This document shows, one piece after another, positions 8,183 to 16,964 of a stretch of 64,000 bases of DNA (the stretch's first letter is position 1; each line of letters opens with the position of its first letter). The position numbers were made by a program, and so were the translations under genes. The notes under the pieces are model-generated. The model had not been told where the DNA came from. It worked only from the letters and a program-made list of their open reading frames with translations, and did no database searches. The stretch spans positions 1 through 64,000 of the forward strand of contig NZ_BAHD01000017.1 of the NCBI RefSeq assembly GCF_000298215.1, written 5' to 3'. This DNA is from Kineosphaera limosa NBRC 100340 (lineage in GTDB: Bacteria > Actinomycetota > Actinomycetes > Actinomycetales > Dermatophilaceae).

Positions 8183-8830
8183 TCAGCTGGAGGCGGCGAC
8201 AGCCGCAGCAGCGGAGCCGGCGGCAGCGGCCGCGGCGATGGCATTGCGGACGGCATCGGTGGCCCAGCCGGTCTGGTCGAGCTCCTTGAGTCGCCGGTTC
8301 AGCTCGCCCTTTCGCGCGCCCGGGAACACCCGGCCGTGCAGACCGACCGCGACGATGAGCGCGCCGAGCGCGACGATTCGCGGATCGTTGGGGGTGAGCC
8401 CGGTGATCATGACGCCCCGCAGCTCGGTGAGTCGCTGGTCGCGGCGGGTGCCGGTGATCTGCGGGTAGCGAGAGGTGTCCCACATCCCTAGGAACCTGGA
8501 TTGCTCGCGCCGCACGATCTCGGCCGTGCACAGGTCGTCGAGTAGATCTTGGGTGAACTTGCCCTTGAGTTTTGTGGCCCACGTCTCGGGCTTGCGCTCC
8601 TTCTCGCCGGACAGGCGACGCAGCAGATCGTCGGCCCGCGGCTGACCGGTCGGCGACGGGTCGACGACCTGCACCTTCTTGGCGCGTAGGTCGACCCGGC
8701 CCGCCAACGCGAGCTCGGCCAGCAGCGCACCGACCTCGCCATACCCCATGGCTTGCGTAGCGCGGCGCTTCCCGGTCTCTGGGTCCAACGACAGCAGCAA
8801 CAGGTCGTGCGCGAGCGTCAAGGTCGTCAT
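8183..8830 (-). CDS. GPP34/GOLPH3-like phosphoprotein
   Basis: 215 residues from the ATG at 8830. The pattern TLAHDLLLLSLDPETGKR, GALLAELALAGRVDLRAKKVQVVDPSPTG, then W(A)TKLKGKFTQDLLDDLCTAEIVRREQSRFLG matches the GPP34 (GOLPH3/Vps74) family. In eukaryotes this family binds PI4P and retains glycosyltransferases; in actinobacteria its role is unknown. The C-terminal 30 residues are Ala-rich. Its position among glycosyltransferase genes (GT4 at 6719, GT1 at 8998) is suggestive but not proof of a link. An upstream in-frame extension to 8959 is Pro/Ser-rich and was not adopted. Confidence 0.88.
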   Translation of the reverse strand: MTTLTLAHDLLLLSLDPETGKRRATQAMGYGEVGALLAELALAGRVDLRAKKVQVVDPSPTGQPRADDLLRRLSGEKERKPETWATKLKGKFTQDLLDDLCTAEIVRREQSRFLGMWDTSRYPQITGTRRDQRLTELRGVMITGLTPNDPRIVALGALIVAVGLHGRVFPGARKGELNRRLKELDQTGWATDAVRNAIAAAAAAGSAAAAVAASS

Positions 8831-8997
8831 AGCTTTCACGCTACGGCGCTGGCTTGCCGAGCGGATCCGCCCCGAGAATGAACCGTCGTGGCCGGCAACA
8901 GCGGCCGTTCCGCCGTCCGGCGGAGGCGCTGGGGACGACCCGCGCAGGTATCCGGCCAAGCCTGCGCTGGGGCGTCGCGGGCCCCATGATCGAGACC

Positions 8998-10290
8998 ATG
9001 CGCATTCTGCTGCTCGGGTGGGGTTCTCGTGGTGATGTCGAGCCGTTCGTGGCGTTGGGGCGGGGGCTGGTGGCCGCGGGGTATGACGTGGCCATCGCGG
9101 CGGGGCGGGATTTCGCGTCGTGGATCGAGAGCCACGGAGTGACGTGCGAGCCGTTCAGCGTCGACATGGAGGAGGCGATGCGCTCGCCGCTGGGGCGGCG
9201 CTGGCTCGGCGCGCCGACCGGCAGCGTGCGGGCCGAACTGCGGGTGATGTCGGACGTCGTCCACGGTTTCGCCCCGACGCTGGCGCAGGATCTGCTGCGG
9301 ATGGTGCGTCCCGACGACCTCGTCGTCTCCTCGAGCCTGACCTTCGACTCGATGCTGGCCATCGCCAAGGCGCGCGGCTGCCGGCACGTGACCGCCCTGT
9401 TCACCCCCGGCATTCCCACCCGCAGCGGCACCGCCAGCCTCGCGCCCGTGCGAGCCGACGGCGACAGCGCCCTGAATGTCGCCTCCGGGTACGCGGCCAT
9501 CGCCACCATGTACCAAGTGATGCGCCCCGCGGGGCGGCTCGTGCGGCAGCGGCTCGGCCTGCCCAACGAGTCGTTCTGGAGCTACGGCCGGCAGGGGCGG
9601 CAGGTGCCGGTGCTGCTGCCGGTCAGCCCTCTCGTGTGGCCGCCGCCCGCGGACTGGGGGCCGCGCGTCCGCGTCACCGGCTACTGGAACCTGCCCGCCC
9701 CCGAACCGGCCGACCTGGCGGCCCAGGTGCCGCAGCACGTGCGCGACTTCATCGCCGCCGGGCAGGCGCCCGTCTACTTGGGCTTCGGCAGCATGACCAG
9801 CCCCGACCCGCGCGCGACCGCCGACCTGCTCTACACGGCTGTTGCCAGCGCCGGCGTACGGGCCGTCATCTCGCGCGGGGTCGACCGGCTCGGCGACCTC
9901 GGCGTCCCGCTCGACCTGCAGGGCCGGGTGCTGCTCGTCGACTCCGTGCCGCACGCCTGGCTGCTGCCGCGCTGCGCCGCCGTCGTCACCCACGGCGGCT
10001 CCGGATCGACCGGCGCCGGCTTGCGCGCCGGGGTGCCGAGCATGGCCGTGCCCCACATCGGCGACCAGCCGTACTGGGGCCGGCGGTTGCACGAACTCGG
10101 CGTCGGCCCGCCGCCCATCAAGCGCGCCGACCTGAGCGCGCAGAACCTCGCCGACGCGCTCACCGCCATGACCACCGAGCCGGCCTACTCCCGCGCCGCG
10201 GTGGCGCTCGCCACCGACCTCGCGCGAGAGAACGGCGTGGCGGCCGCCGTCGGGCTGCTGGCGAACTACCTCGCGAACACCGGCGGCTGA
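8998..10290 (+). CDS. GT1-family glycosyltransferase (macrolide/sterol glucosyltransferase type)
   Basis: 430 residues starting MRILLLGWGSRGDVEPFVAL, the typical N-terminus of bacterial UDP-glycosyltransferases acting on small hydrophobic acceptors (MGT/rhamnosyltransferase type). The donor site is in VVTHGGSGSTGAGLRAGVPSMAVPHIGDQPYWGRRL. A second possible start, the ATG at 8986, adds MIET; neither has a strong ribosome site, and I prefer 8998 because the first strand begins there. The gene is divergent from the GOLPH3-like gene and about 100 bases ahead of the PIG-L deacetylase. Confidence 0.88.
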   Translation: MRILLLGWGSRGDVEPFVALGRGLVAAGYDVAIAAGRDFASWIESHGVTCEPFSVDMEEAMRSPLGRRWLGAPTGSVRAELRVMSDVVHGFAPTLAQDLLRMVRPDDLVVSSSLTFDSMLAIAKARGCRHVTALFTPGIPTRSGTASLAPVRADGDSALNVASGYAAIATMYQVMRPAGRLVRQRLGLPNESFWSYGRQGRQVPVLLPVSPLVWPPPADWGPRVRVTGYWNLPAPEPADLAAQVPQHVRDFIAAGQAPVYLGFGSMTSPDPRATADLLYTAVASAGVRAVISRGVDRLGDLGVPLDLQGRVLLVDSVPHAWLLPRCAAVVTHGGSGSTGAGLRAGVPSMAVPHIGDQPYWGRRLHELGVGPPPIKRADLSAQNLADALTAMTTEPAYSRAAVALATDLARENGVAAAVGLLANYLANTGG

Positions 10291-10391
10291 ACCGGGGGCG
10301 TCGGTCTGCGCCGGAACGCGCCGGAATGCGCCGGACGCGCCGTGCGGTGCCGGTGGACACGCCGGATCGGCACGCAGGCGCAGGTGTCACC

Positions 10392-11195
10392 ATGAGCCTC
10401 GTGTCGACGATCGTCTTCTGCCACGCCCATCCCGACGACGAGGCCTCCCAGACCTCCGGGACGATGGCCCGCGCCGCCCGCGAGGGGCACCGGGTCGTCG
10501 TCGTGTTCGCCACCAACGGCGACCACGGCGAGGTCCCGCCCGACCTTGCCGATGGAGAGAGCGTCGTGCAGCGGCGGCGCCGGGAGGCGGCCGCGTCGGC
10601 GCAGGCCATCGGTCTGGCGCGCGTCGCCTGGCTCGATTACGCCGACTCCGGCATGACCGGCTGGGAGCAGAACGGGGCCGACGGCTGCTTCCACGCCGCC
10701 GACCTCGACGAGGCCGCGGGCCGGCTGGCGGCGATCCTCGACGAGGAGGATGCCGACGTGCTCGTCGGCTACGACTGGCACGGCGGCTACGGCCACCCCG
10801 ATCACGTGAAGGTGCACCACGTCGTGCACCGGGCCGCCGACCTCGCGGCCCGGCGGCCCCGCCTCCTTGAGTCGACGATGAACCGCGACGCGATGCGCCT
10901 GCTCATGGCCTCCGCCAAGGAGGCCGGCATGGAGGCGGGGATGGATGTCGACGGGCCCGCCGACGACGGCAATCCGTTCGGCACCCCGGAGGCCGAGATC
11001 CACTACCGCGTCGACATCGCGCCCGATCTGGAGGTCAAGCGGGCGGCCCTGACGGCCCACGCCAGTCAGACCAGCGACGTGGGGATGATGCTGGCGATGC
11101 CGCCGGAGGTCTTCGCCCTCGTCTTCGGCTTCGAGTACTTCATCGAGCCCGGCCGCGAGCCGGGCATGCGCGACGCCTGGATCTTGTCGGACTAA
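10392..11195 (+). CDS. PIG-L family (LmbE-like) N-deacetylase
   Basis: 267 residues. The zinc site shows FCHAHPDDEASQTSG near the N-terminus and GHPDHVKVHHVVH centrally, as in MshB, Mca and LmbE-like deacetylases. Mycothiol enzymes are 280-300 residues, so this is slightly short and could be a general N-acetylsugar or mycothiol-conjugate deacetylase. The ATG at 10392 is preceded in frame by a GTG at 10386. A short GCGCCGGAA-type direct repeat (about 10308-10335) lies between it and the preceding glycosyltransferase, with which it may form an operon. Confidence 0.87.
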   Translation: MSLVSTIVFCHAHPDDEASQTSGTMARAAREGHRVVVVFATNGDHGEVPPDLADGESVVQRRRREAAASAQAIGLARVAWLDYADSGMTGWEQNGADGCFHAADLDEAAGRLAAILDEEDADVLVGYDWHGGYGHPDHVKVHHVVHRAADLAARRPRLLESTMNRDAMRLLMASAKEAGMEAGMDVDGPADDGNPFGTPEAEIHYRVDIAPDLEVKRAALTAHASQTSDVGMMLAMPPEVFALVFGFEYFIEPGREPGMRDAWILSD

Positions 11196-11219
11196 CGCGC
11201 GGGACGGGCCGCGGGACGA

Positions 11220-11648
11220 TCAGTAGGGCCGCGGCGGAACGTAGTCCTGCGGTCCGCCGGGAGGCCCGCTGAGCTGGCCCTTCGGGTCGTACCCGAAGCG
11301 GTTTTGGTGACGCTGTCCGTCGCGAATCGTCCAGATGAGCATGATGATCCATCCGATGATCGGGATGAAGTTGAGCAGCTGCCACCAGCCTGACTTGTCG
11401 ATGTCGTGCAGCCGGCGGCAGGTGACCGCGATCGAGGGGAGCAGCAGCACCACGTTGGTCAACCACTGCACCGGCCCCTGGTCGCCGCCGAGCTCCCAGC
11501 GCGGGAACACGATCGAGTCGATGATGGCCGCCGCAATGCTGACCAGGATCTGGAACAACACGAAGTACCAGAACTCGCTGCGTCGCGCGCGACCGTCGAA
11601 CGTCACGTATTTGGTCAGGCACGTGCGGACTGCTTCGCCGAAACCCAT
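11220..11648 (-). CDS. DUF805 membrane protein
   Basis: 142 residues with the DUF805 pattern: MGFGEAVRTCLTKYVTFDGRARRSEFWYFVLF at the N-terminus, then three to four membrane helices and VTCRRLHDIDKSGWWQLL between helices. These are inner-membrane proteins of unknown function common in bacteria. The ATG at 11648 follows AGGGGAGAT in a duplicated AGGGGAGATT sequence. The Pro-rich C-terminal tail is specific to this copy. Confidence 0.9.
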   Translation of the reverse strand: MGFGEAVRTCLTKYVTFDGRARRSEFWYFVLFQILVSIAAAIIDSIVFPRWELGGDQGPVQWLTNVVLLLPSIAVTCRRLHDIDKSGWWQLLNFIPIIGWIIMLIWTIRDGQRHQNRFGYDPKGQLSGPPGGPQDYVPPRPY

Positions 11649-11828
11649 CAGATCTCCCCTGAATCTCCCCTGGACCGCCACTGCAGGTGGCGCCCGGTGC
11701 GCTACTTGCGCACCCTCCAAGGATGCCGTCTTCGGTCGCCGTCGTTGGCAACCGGGTCGCTTGCCTGCGGTAACTCCGCGGCCCGGGGCGGGCGCTGAAG
11801 GGGGCGCGCACCCGTAAGCTCGCGTGTC

Positions 11829-12311
11829 ATGACGGCCAATCCCGCGATGGATCCGCGTACGTACGTTCCCCGCGGGTCGAACGCGCAGCTGCTCGATGAC
11901 CTGCGCGCGCTGCTTGGGCCTCCGGCGGCTCCCGGCGGCACGACTGCCACCGGCTCCCTCCCGGTCATCGACCCGGCCACACCACCCGCAGCCTCGGGGC
12001 GACTGCATGTGTCGCACGGCAAGGATTCCGCAGAGCTGCCCGCGCAGGTGGCCGACGCGTTGCGGCTGCTCGTGGCGGCGCTGGCCGACGGGCGACCGGT
12101 GACGGTCGCCCCACAGACGCACCTGGTGACGCCGCAGGAGGCGGCGCAGATGCTGGGAGTGACCAAGACCCAACTCGAGGAGCTGATGGATTCAGGCGCT
12201 CTGCCGTACCGCACGATCGGCCGCCACCAGCGCATCCTGCTCACCGACGTGCTCGCCAGCGTCCGCCGTCGGCTCGGTGACCAGGCCGGGCTGGGCCTGG
12301 GCGACGACTAG
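11829..12311 (+). CDS. Excisionase-like helix-turn-helix protein
   Basis: 160 residues. The C-terminal third, VTPQEAAQMLGVTKTQLEELMDSGALPYRTIGRHQRILLTDVLA, is a MerR/excisionase-type winged helix (HTH_17). The N-terminal half is Pro/Ala/Thr-rich and probably disordered. Such proteins are often antitoxins of PIN-domain toxins or small regulators; no toxin or integrase lies next to it here. Its TAG stop overlaps that of the convergent gene at 12308-12622 in the tetramer CTAG. Confidence 0.85.
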   Translation: MTANPAMDPRTYVPRGSNAQLLDDLRALLGPPAAPGGTTATGSLPVIDPATPPAASGRLHVSHGKDSAELPAQVADALRLLVAALADGRPVTVAPQTHLVTPQEAAQMLGVTKTQLEELMDSGALPYRTIGRHQRILLTDVLASVRRRLGDQAGLGLGDD

Positions 12312-12622
12312 GCCGCCGGCTTGCGAGAGCGCAGGAGGTAGGCGCCCAGCGCGCCGGCCAGCAGTCCGATGGCGAGCGCGCCCAAGAAGCCGACGAGGCC
12401 GTCGGCGACGCCCTCGCGCATCAGCGCGTCGCGCGAGAAGAGGAAGACGCCGAAGGCGAGCGCGGAAGGCGCAACGGTCCGCCAGTCCGTGCGCCCACCG
12501 TCGGCCGGCAGCTGCGGCGCGGGCAGACGCCGTAGGAGCAGCCGGTGCCACCACAGCAGGATGGCTCCGAAGACGAGGGCCCCGATGATCGAGGTGGCCA
12601 GGCTCAGCAGATACGCACCCAT
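12308..12622 (-). CDS. Small three-helix membrane protein, unknown function
   Basis: 104 residues beginning MGAYLLSLATSIIGALVFGAILLWW, with three predicted membrane segments (about 3-24, 50-65, 75-95) and a basic end LRSRKPAA. The start at 12622 has AGGATGGG upstream on the minus strand. I do not recognise a family. It is convergent with the excisionase-like gene and shares its stop region (CTAG, 12308-12311). Confidence 0.7.
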   Translation of the reverse strand: MGAYLLSLATSIIGALVFGAILLWWHRLLLRRLPAPQLPADGGRTDWRTVAPSALAFGVFLFSRDALMREGVADGLVGFLGALAIGLLAGALGAYLLRSRKPAA

Positions 12623-12648
12623 GCGCCCATCCTGTCGGTGACGGCCGG

Positions 12649-13896
12649 TCAGGCCAGCAGGGGGATGCGGGAGCGGTGACCGGTAGCCGCGAGGGTGATG
12701 AACGGGCTGAGAGGAGCGGTGGGGCCGGCCAGGGCGCCGATGGCGTGGTAGAAGTCCGGGCGGCCCGGCCACACGTTGCTCGACGCGCGCAGTTCCTCGT
12801 CGAGTTCGTTGATCCAGGTGCCGCGATCGTCGATGAAGTGGGTCGCGGCGAAGTCCCAGGCTCGACGATATTCGTGCTCCCAGCGCTCGTCGGCGGTGAC
12901 CTTCAGCAGCGCAGACGTGGTCCAGATCGTCTCGCATACCGGCCAGTGCAGGCGCAGCCGCGACACCGGAGAGCCATCCCAGTCGACCGTATAGACCAGC
13001 CCCTCGCGCCCGTCGGTCCCCCAGCTGTCGAGGGCCCGGCCGGCGAGGGCGACGGCGTGCTCGACCAGCCAGTCCTCGCCGCTGATCGCGGGGGAAACAT
13101 GCAGCATGAGCAGCAGCCGCGCCCACTCCAGCGAGTGCCCGTAGGTCGCGCCGTACGGCCGGAAGGGGTGGTTCGGGTCGTCCCGGTTGTAGTCCCGCAC
13201 CACCTGCCACTTCGCGTCGTAGTGCTCCGGCAGCAACCACGTGCCGTCGGTCGCGATATCCCGGACGCAGCGTCGAGCGATCGCCAGGCCGCGCAGGTGC
13301 CACTTCGGGTCACCGGTGACATCGCCGAACGCCAGGAACGCCTCCAGCCCGTGCATATTGGCGTTGGCCCCGCGGTAGTTCTCGGAGTCGGAGAAGTCGC
13401 GGGCGAACGACTCGCGCAGCGCCTCCGCCTCGGGCTCCCACAGGTGCTCCTCGACGAGCTGCAGCACGGTCTCCAGCAGTTCGGCGCCCTGCGGGTGGCC
13501 GACGGCCGCGGCGGAGGCCGCGCCGAGCCCGACCTGCACGTGGTCGTAGGTCGACTTACGGCCCTCCGGCTGAGACGGGTCGCTGAAGAAGCCGCCGTGC
13601 GCGTCGTCGGTGAACAACCCCTGCAGGGAGGCGATCGCGTGGTCGAGCAGCGGCCGGCAGCCCGGGATGCCCAACGCGACGCCGAGTGCGCTGACATGCG
13701 CCATCCGGGCCGTGAGAAACAGCTGCGGGGTGCGGTCGGGCAAGGGGGTGCCGTCGGCGTCGAGCCAGGCGAAGCCGCCGCCGGGCAGAGCCGAGCCGAC
13801 CGCGAAGGAGAGCAGCCGCCGGATGTTGTCGTCCAGCCACGCGAGATGCGGCGGTCGGTTGAGCCACGGCTGGGCGTCGAGCGTCTGCTGGGTCAT
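12649..13896 (-). CDS. AGE-family sugar epimerase/isomerase (YihS/mannose isomerase type)
   Basis: 415 residues of the (alpha/alpha)6-barrel N-acylglucosamine 2-epimerase superfamily. GANANMHGLEAFLAFGD, GATYGHSLEWARLLL, HWPVCETIW and DFYHAIGAL hold the conserved His and Glu residues of the YihS/mannose isomerase branch, so a mannose-fructose, lyxose-xylulose or sulfoquinovose isomerase activity is likely. The start is the ATG at 13896 (MTQQTLDAQPWLNRP). With the GH92 mannosidase 6 kb away it would fit mannose catabolism, but they are not in one operon. Confidence 0.88.
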   Translation of the reverse strand: MTQQTLDAQPWLNRPPHLAWLDDNIRRLLSFAVGSALPGGGFAWLDADGTPLPDRTPQLFLTARMAHVSALGVALGIPGCRPLLDHAIASLQGLFTDDAHGGFFSDPSQPEGRKSTYDHVQVGLGAASAAAVGHPQGAELLETVLQLVEEHLWEPEAEALRESFARDFSDSENYRGANANMHGLEAFLAFGDVTGDPKWHLRGLAIARRCVRDIATDGTWLLPEHYDAKWQVVRDYNRDDPNHPFRPYGATYGHSLEWARLLLMLHVSPAISGEDWLVEHAVALAGRALDSWGTDGREGLVYTVDWDGSPVSRLRLHWPVCETIWTTSALLKVTADERWEHEYRRAWDFAATHFIDDRGTWINELDEELRASSNVWPGRPDFYHAIGALAGPTAPLSPFITLAATGHRSRIPLLA

Positions 13897-13957
13897 GGGT
13901 GACACCCTGGCACGGCGGCCCGCGCGTGGGGACCAAGGGGGAGGGCTGTCCATTGCG

Positions 13958-13970
13958 ATAACACCGTTAT
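13958..13970. promoter_or_regulatory. Candidate operator upstream of the AGE epimerase gene
   Basis: ATAAC-ACC-GTTAT is a 13-bp dyad 62 bases upstream of the epimerase start, in the AT-richest part of the interval to the divergent gene at 14049. It has the size of a LacI/GntR-type half-site pair. No cognate regulator is adjacent, so this is only a candidate. Confidence 0.35.
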
Positions 13971-14048
13971 TTATGGAGTTACCGAGCGGCGCGCGAAAGC
14001 GGCCCAGGAATGGCTCGTAATGTCGGGCCAAACGGGCACGCTAGTGGC

Positions 14049-14462
14049 ATGCGTCACATTCGCCGCGCTCTCGACCCGACCGGCTACCGGTTCGGGTTTG
14101 TCGCGGCGGCGGTCTGCGCCCTCTACCTCTGGATCATCGTGGTGACCGCGCTCCTCGACGCTCTGGCGGTCCGCGACGGGCCGGACGACTACATGCGGTG
14201 GGTGCCCGATACCGCCGGTCACTGGATGTCGGCGCCGGTCAGTCTGCTGCTGGAACAGGGTCTGTTGGCCGTGTCGGGGCCGGTGGAGCAGTACCTGGGC
14301 GTGTCCGTCGTGGGTCTGCTGCAGTGCCAGGTCTTCGGTGCCGTCCTGATTCTGCTGGCCGGGGCGATCCAGACGGTCCTGCTCTTTCTGCTCCTGCGCG
14401 GCCCGCGCCGTGCCAGCACCGAGCCCACGCAGCGCAAGAATCGCGCGCACTCGTCGGCCTGA
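14049..14462 (+). CDS. Membrane protein of unknown function (three helices)
   Basis: 137 residues from the ATG at 14049 (MRHIRRALDPTGYRF). Hydrophobic segments lie near residues 14-36, 55-80 and 88-118, with a basic hydrophilic tail PRRASTEPTQRKN. It loosely resembles small actinobacterial SCO4225-type membrane proteins but I cannot confirm that. There is no clear ribosome site, and an earlier in-frame ATG exists at 14010. The C-terminus of the convergent Nramp-like gene follows 61 bases away. Confidence 0.65.
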   Translation: MRHIRRALDPTGYRFGFVAAAVCALYLWIIVVTALLDALAVRDGPDDYMRWVPDTAGHWMSAPVSLLLEQGLLAVSGPVEQYLGVSVVGLLQCQVFGAVLILLAGAIQTVLLFLLLRGPRRASTEPTQRKNRAHSSA

Positions 14463-14523
14463 GCCCGCCCCGCGAGGCGCCCCGCGAGGGCGCCTACCCG
14501 TCAGCCTGGGCTTAGCTGCCTAC

Positions 14524-15783
14524 CTACATCCCCAGCGCCTTCTGCAATTCGGTGATGGCGAGGGCGATGAAGGCGAGCGCGCACAGGCCCATGAGGATGT
14601 TGGACACCGGGCCGTTGCGCCACTGTCGCGGCACGCGGTCGGTGTTGAGGATCCACAGCAGCGTGATGGCCAGGAACGGCATGAAGAAGGCGCCGAGTAC
14701 GCCGTAGGCGAGGATGAGGTAGATCGGCCGGCCGAGGAACATCATGACCATCGGCGGGAACGTCAGCCACAGGATGTACGCCTTGTACCACTTGCCGCCG
14801 GACAGCACGTCGGGGTGGTCCTTGCCGAGGCCCTTGAGGTGACCGACCAGGTCGGCGAACATCATCGACACGCCATTCCACACACCGACCAACGAGCTCA
14901 TCGCCGCGGCCCAGAAGCCGACGAGGAAGACCGACCCGGCCCACGATCCGTACCGCTCGCCCAGCACATTGCCCAGGTCGAGCAGGCCCCGGTCGCCGGT
15001 CTGCACCGCGATATTCGCCGAGTACAGCAGCTCGGCGCCGACGATCAAGGTCGAGACGACGAAAATGCCCGTGACGATATAGGCGACGCCATTGTCCAGG
15101 CGCATGACGCCCATGTACTTCGTCGTGGTCCAGCCCTTCTCACGAATCCAATAGCCGTAGGCGGCGAGCGTGATCGTGCCGCCCACCCCGCCGGCCACCG
15201 AGAGCACGTTGACGATCGCGCCCGGGGGCACCGTCGGCGCCAACCCGGCGAGCATCGCCGGCAGATTCGGCAGCGTCAGGGCGGCCGCCCCGACCATCGA
15301 GACGAACATCAGGCCGACCAGCGCGGCGCACACCTTCTCGAAGAACGCGTAGTGGCCGAACCAGACGAGCGCCAACCCGATCAGGCCCGACAGGATGCCC
15401 CACCAGGTCACCGACAGCACCGGGAAGAGCGACGCCAGCGGCAGCCCCGTGCCGGCCATGGCCGCGGCGCCGTACACGAATCCCCAGATGACGATGTACG
15501 GGGTGAAGTAGAAGTGCGTCCACTTGCCCAGCGTCGACCAACCCTCGTAGATCGTGTTGCCGGTCGCCAGGGTGTACCGCCCGGCGCCCTCCACCAGCAC
15601 CACCTTCATGACGCAGCCCAGGATCACGCACCACAGCAGCGCATACCCGTACTTCTGCCCGGCGATGAGCGTCGCCACGAGGTCGGCCGCACCGACTCCC
15701 GTGGCGGCGACGATGAGCCCGGGACCGATGAGGCGCCACTTCGGCGTCTTCGCCCCTTCGAGCGTGGCGGCTTCGCTGTTCAT
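14524..15783 (-). CDS. Nramp-related metal transporter lacking the canonical DPGN motif
   Basis: 419 residues with 11 predicted helices and the overall SLC11/Nramp order. The first helix reads LIGPGLIVAATGVGAADLVATL, where canonical Nramp proteins have DPGN, and no MPH motif is visible in helix 6 (VLSVAGGVGGTITLAAYGYW). It therefore belongs to the divergent Nramp-related branch, some of whose members move Mg2+ rather than Mn2+/Fe2+. Annotating it as MntH would be unsafe. The start at 15783 follows CAGGAGGCC. Confidence 0.85.
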   Translation of the reverse strand: MNSEAATLEGAKTPKWRLIGPGLIVAATGVGAADLVATLIAGQKYGYALLWCVILGCVMKVVLVEGAGRYTLATGNTIYEGWSTLGKWTHFYFTPYIVIWGFVYGAAAMAGTGLPLASLFPVLSVTWWGILSGLIGLALVWFGHYAFFEKVCAALVGLMFVSMVGAAALTLPNLPAMLAGLAPTVPPGAIVNVLSVAGGVGGTITLAAYGYWIREKGWTTTKYMGVMRLDNGVAYIVTGIFVVSTLIVGAELLYSANIAVQTGDRGLLDLGNVLGERYGSWAGSVFLVGFWAAAMSSLVGVWNGVSMMFADLVGHLKGLGKDHPDVLSGGKWYKAYILWLTFPPMVMMFLGRPIYLILAYGVLGAFFMPFLAITLLWILNTDRVPRQWRNGPVSNILMGLCALAFIALAITELQKALGM

Positions 15784-15974
15784 CCGGCCTCCTGGCGGTT
15801 TCGCGATTCCGGTGCGGCGCGGGCGAGCTGACCGGGCACTCGTGTGACGAGCCCGCATCCTGCCACGCCCACGAGACTGTGCAGGTGATTGTGTGCGCTC
15901 TGTCCGAAATGCGGATGGGCTGTTCGAAGCATGCAGATGGTGGTGCTACCACGAGTCTCGACTACCCTCACAGG

Positions 15975-16907
15975 GTGGAGATCGCGCAGCAGCGGGAGAG
16001 TCGACCGAGCGTGGCACAGGTCGACTTCGGCGACGGTCAGCTGGCCGTCATCGATTACGGGGCGTCGGCGGCACCGGATGCGGTACCCGTGCTCCTCGCG
16101 CACTCCCTGGGCAACTGCGCCGACACCTGGCAGTTCGTCGGGCCGGCCTTCAGCGACCGGATTCACGCCTACGCCCTCGACCTGGCCGGGCACGGCTCCA
16201 GCACGGCCACCGTGCGCACCTTCGACGACGCCTGGCAACAGTTCATCGAGGTCAGTCGCGGTCTCGGCCTCGATCGGCCGGTGCTCGTCGGGCACGACCA
16301 GTCGACCTTCCAGACGTCGCTGGCGGCGATGGAGGCACCGCAGGAGTTTCGCGCGGTGGTCAGCATCGGCGGTGCTGTACACATCGACTACGAGAAGGCC
16401 CGCCAAGACATCGACTTCGCGCTGCTGCCGACGTTCGCGGACATGCTGCGGGAGCGCTTCCTGCTCGGCGCCACCGGCAGTGGCCGCCAGGAGGCGGACA
16501 ACCTCATCGAACAGCTCGTCGGCCTGTCCACCCAGGACTGGCTGCTGGCCGGCATGCGCGAGGGGCTGCACACCGAGGTCGCTAACTCGGTCGAGTACTT
16601 CGACGACGGCACATGGCTGCACAAACCCGCCCCAGAGATGGTGCAGCGCAGCGTCGACGTGCCCGACCGGCGCCCCATCACCCCGGGACCGTGGTTTTAC
16701 GACCGCCTCACCGTGCCGCAGTGGATCGTGCAGCTGCGCGAGGGCTACGAGGTGCTCACCCCCGACGGCGCCGAGTTCGTCGCCGAGCATCCGATGCTGC
16801 GCCACGCCTACCTCGACACCACCGCCTGGCCGCAGTACGACAAGCCCGCCGAACTCGCCGCGGTCATCGAGGCCATCGCCCTCGATCCCGCCGGCCCCGA
16901 CCTGTAG
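15975..16907 (+). CDS. Alpha/beta hydrolase with Asp at the nucleophile elbow
   Basis: 310 residues from the GTG at 15975. LLAHSLGNCADTW gives the oxyanion-hole region, LDLAGHGSS the usual turn, and VLVGHDQSTF (residues 103-112) the nucleophile elbow, with D108 where serine hydrolases have Ser. Asp here is typical of haloalkane dehalogenases and epoxide hydrolases, although those carry HDWG rather than HDQS. The substrate is unknown. A longer frame to 15879 exists, but similarity to the fold begins after residue 12, and the sequence just before the GTG (TACCCTCACAGG) could suit a leaderless transcript. Confidence 0.82.
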   Translation: MEIAQQRESRPSVAQVDFGDGQLAVIDYGASAAPDAVPVLLAHSLGNCADTWQFVGPAFSDRIHAYALDLAGHGSSTATVRTFDDAWQQFIEVSRGLGLDRPVLVGHDQSTFQTSLAAMEAPQEFRAVVSIGGAVHIDYEKARQDIDFALLPTFADMLRERFLLGATGSGRQEADNLIEQLVGLSTQDWLLAGMREGLHTEVANSVEYFDDGTWLHKPAPEMVQRSVDVPDRRPITPGPWFYDRLTVPQWIVQLREGYEVLTPDGAEFVAEHPMLRHAYLDTTAWPQYDKPAELAAVIEAIALDPAGPDL

Positions 16908-16964
16908 CGCGCCGGTAGGCCTGCGGCCGGCCGTCGCCAGCCAAGGTCTGTCGGGCCAGCCGGG

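Noticed and set aside
11829-12311. Excisionase-like gene as a sign of a prophage or integrative element
   Set aside because: No integrase, attachment-site repeat, phage genes or GC shift around it; such HTH domains are common in ordinary regulators.
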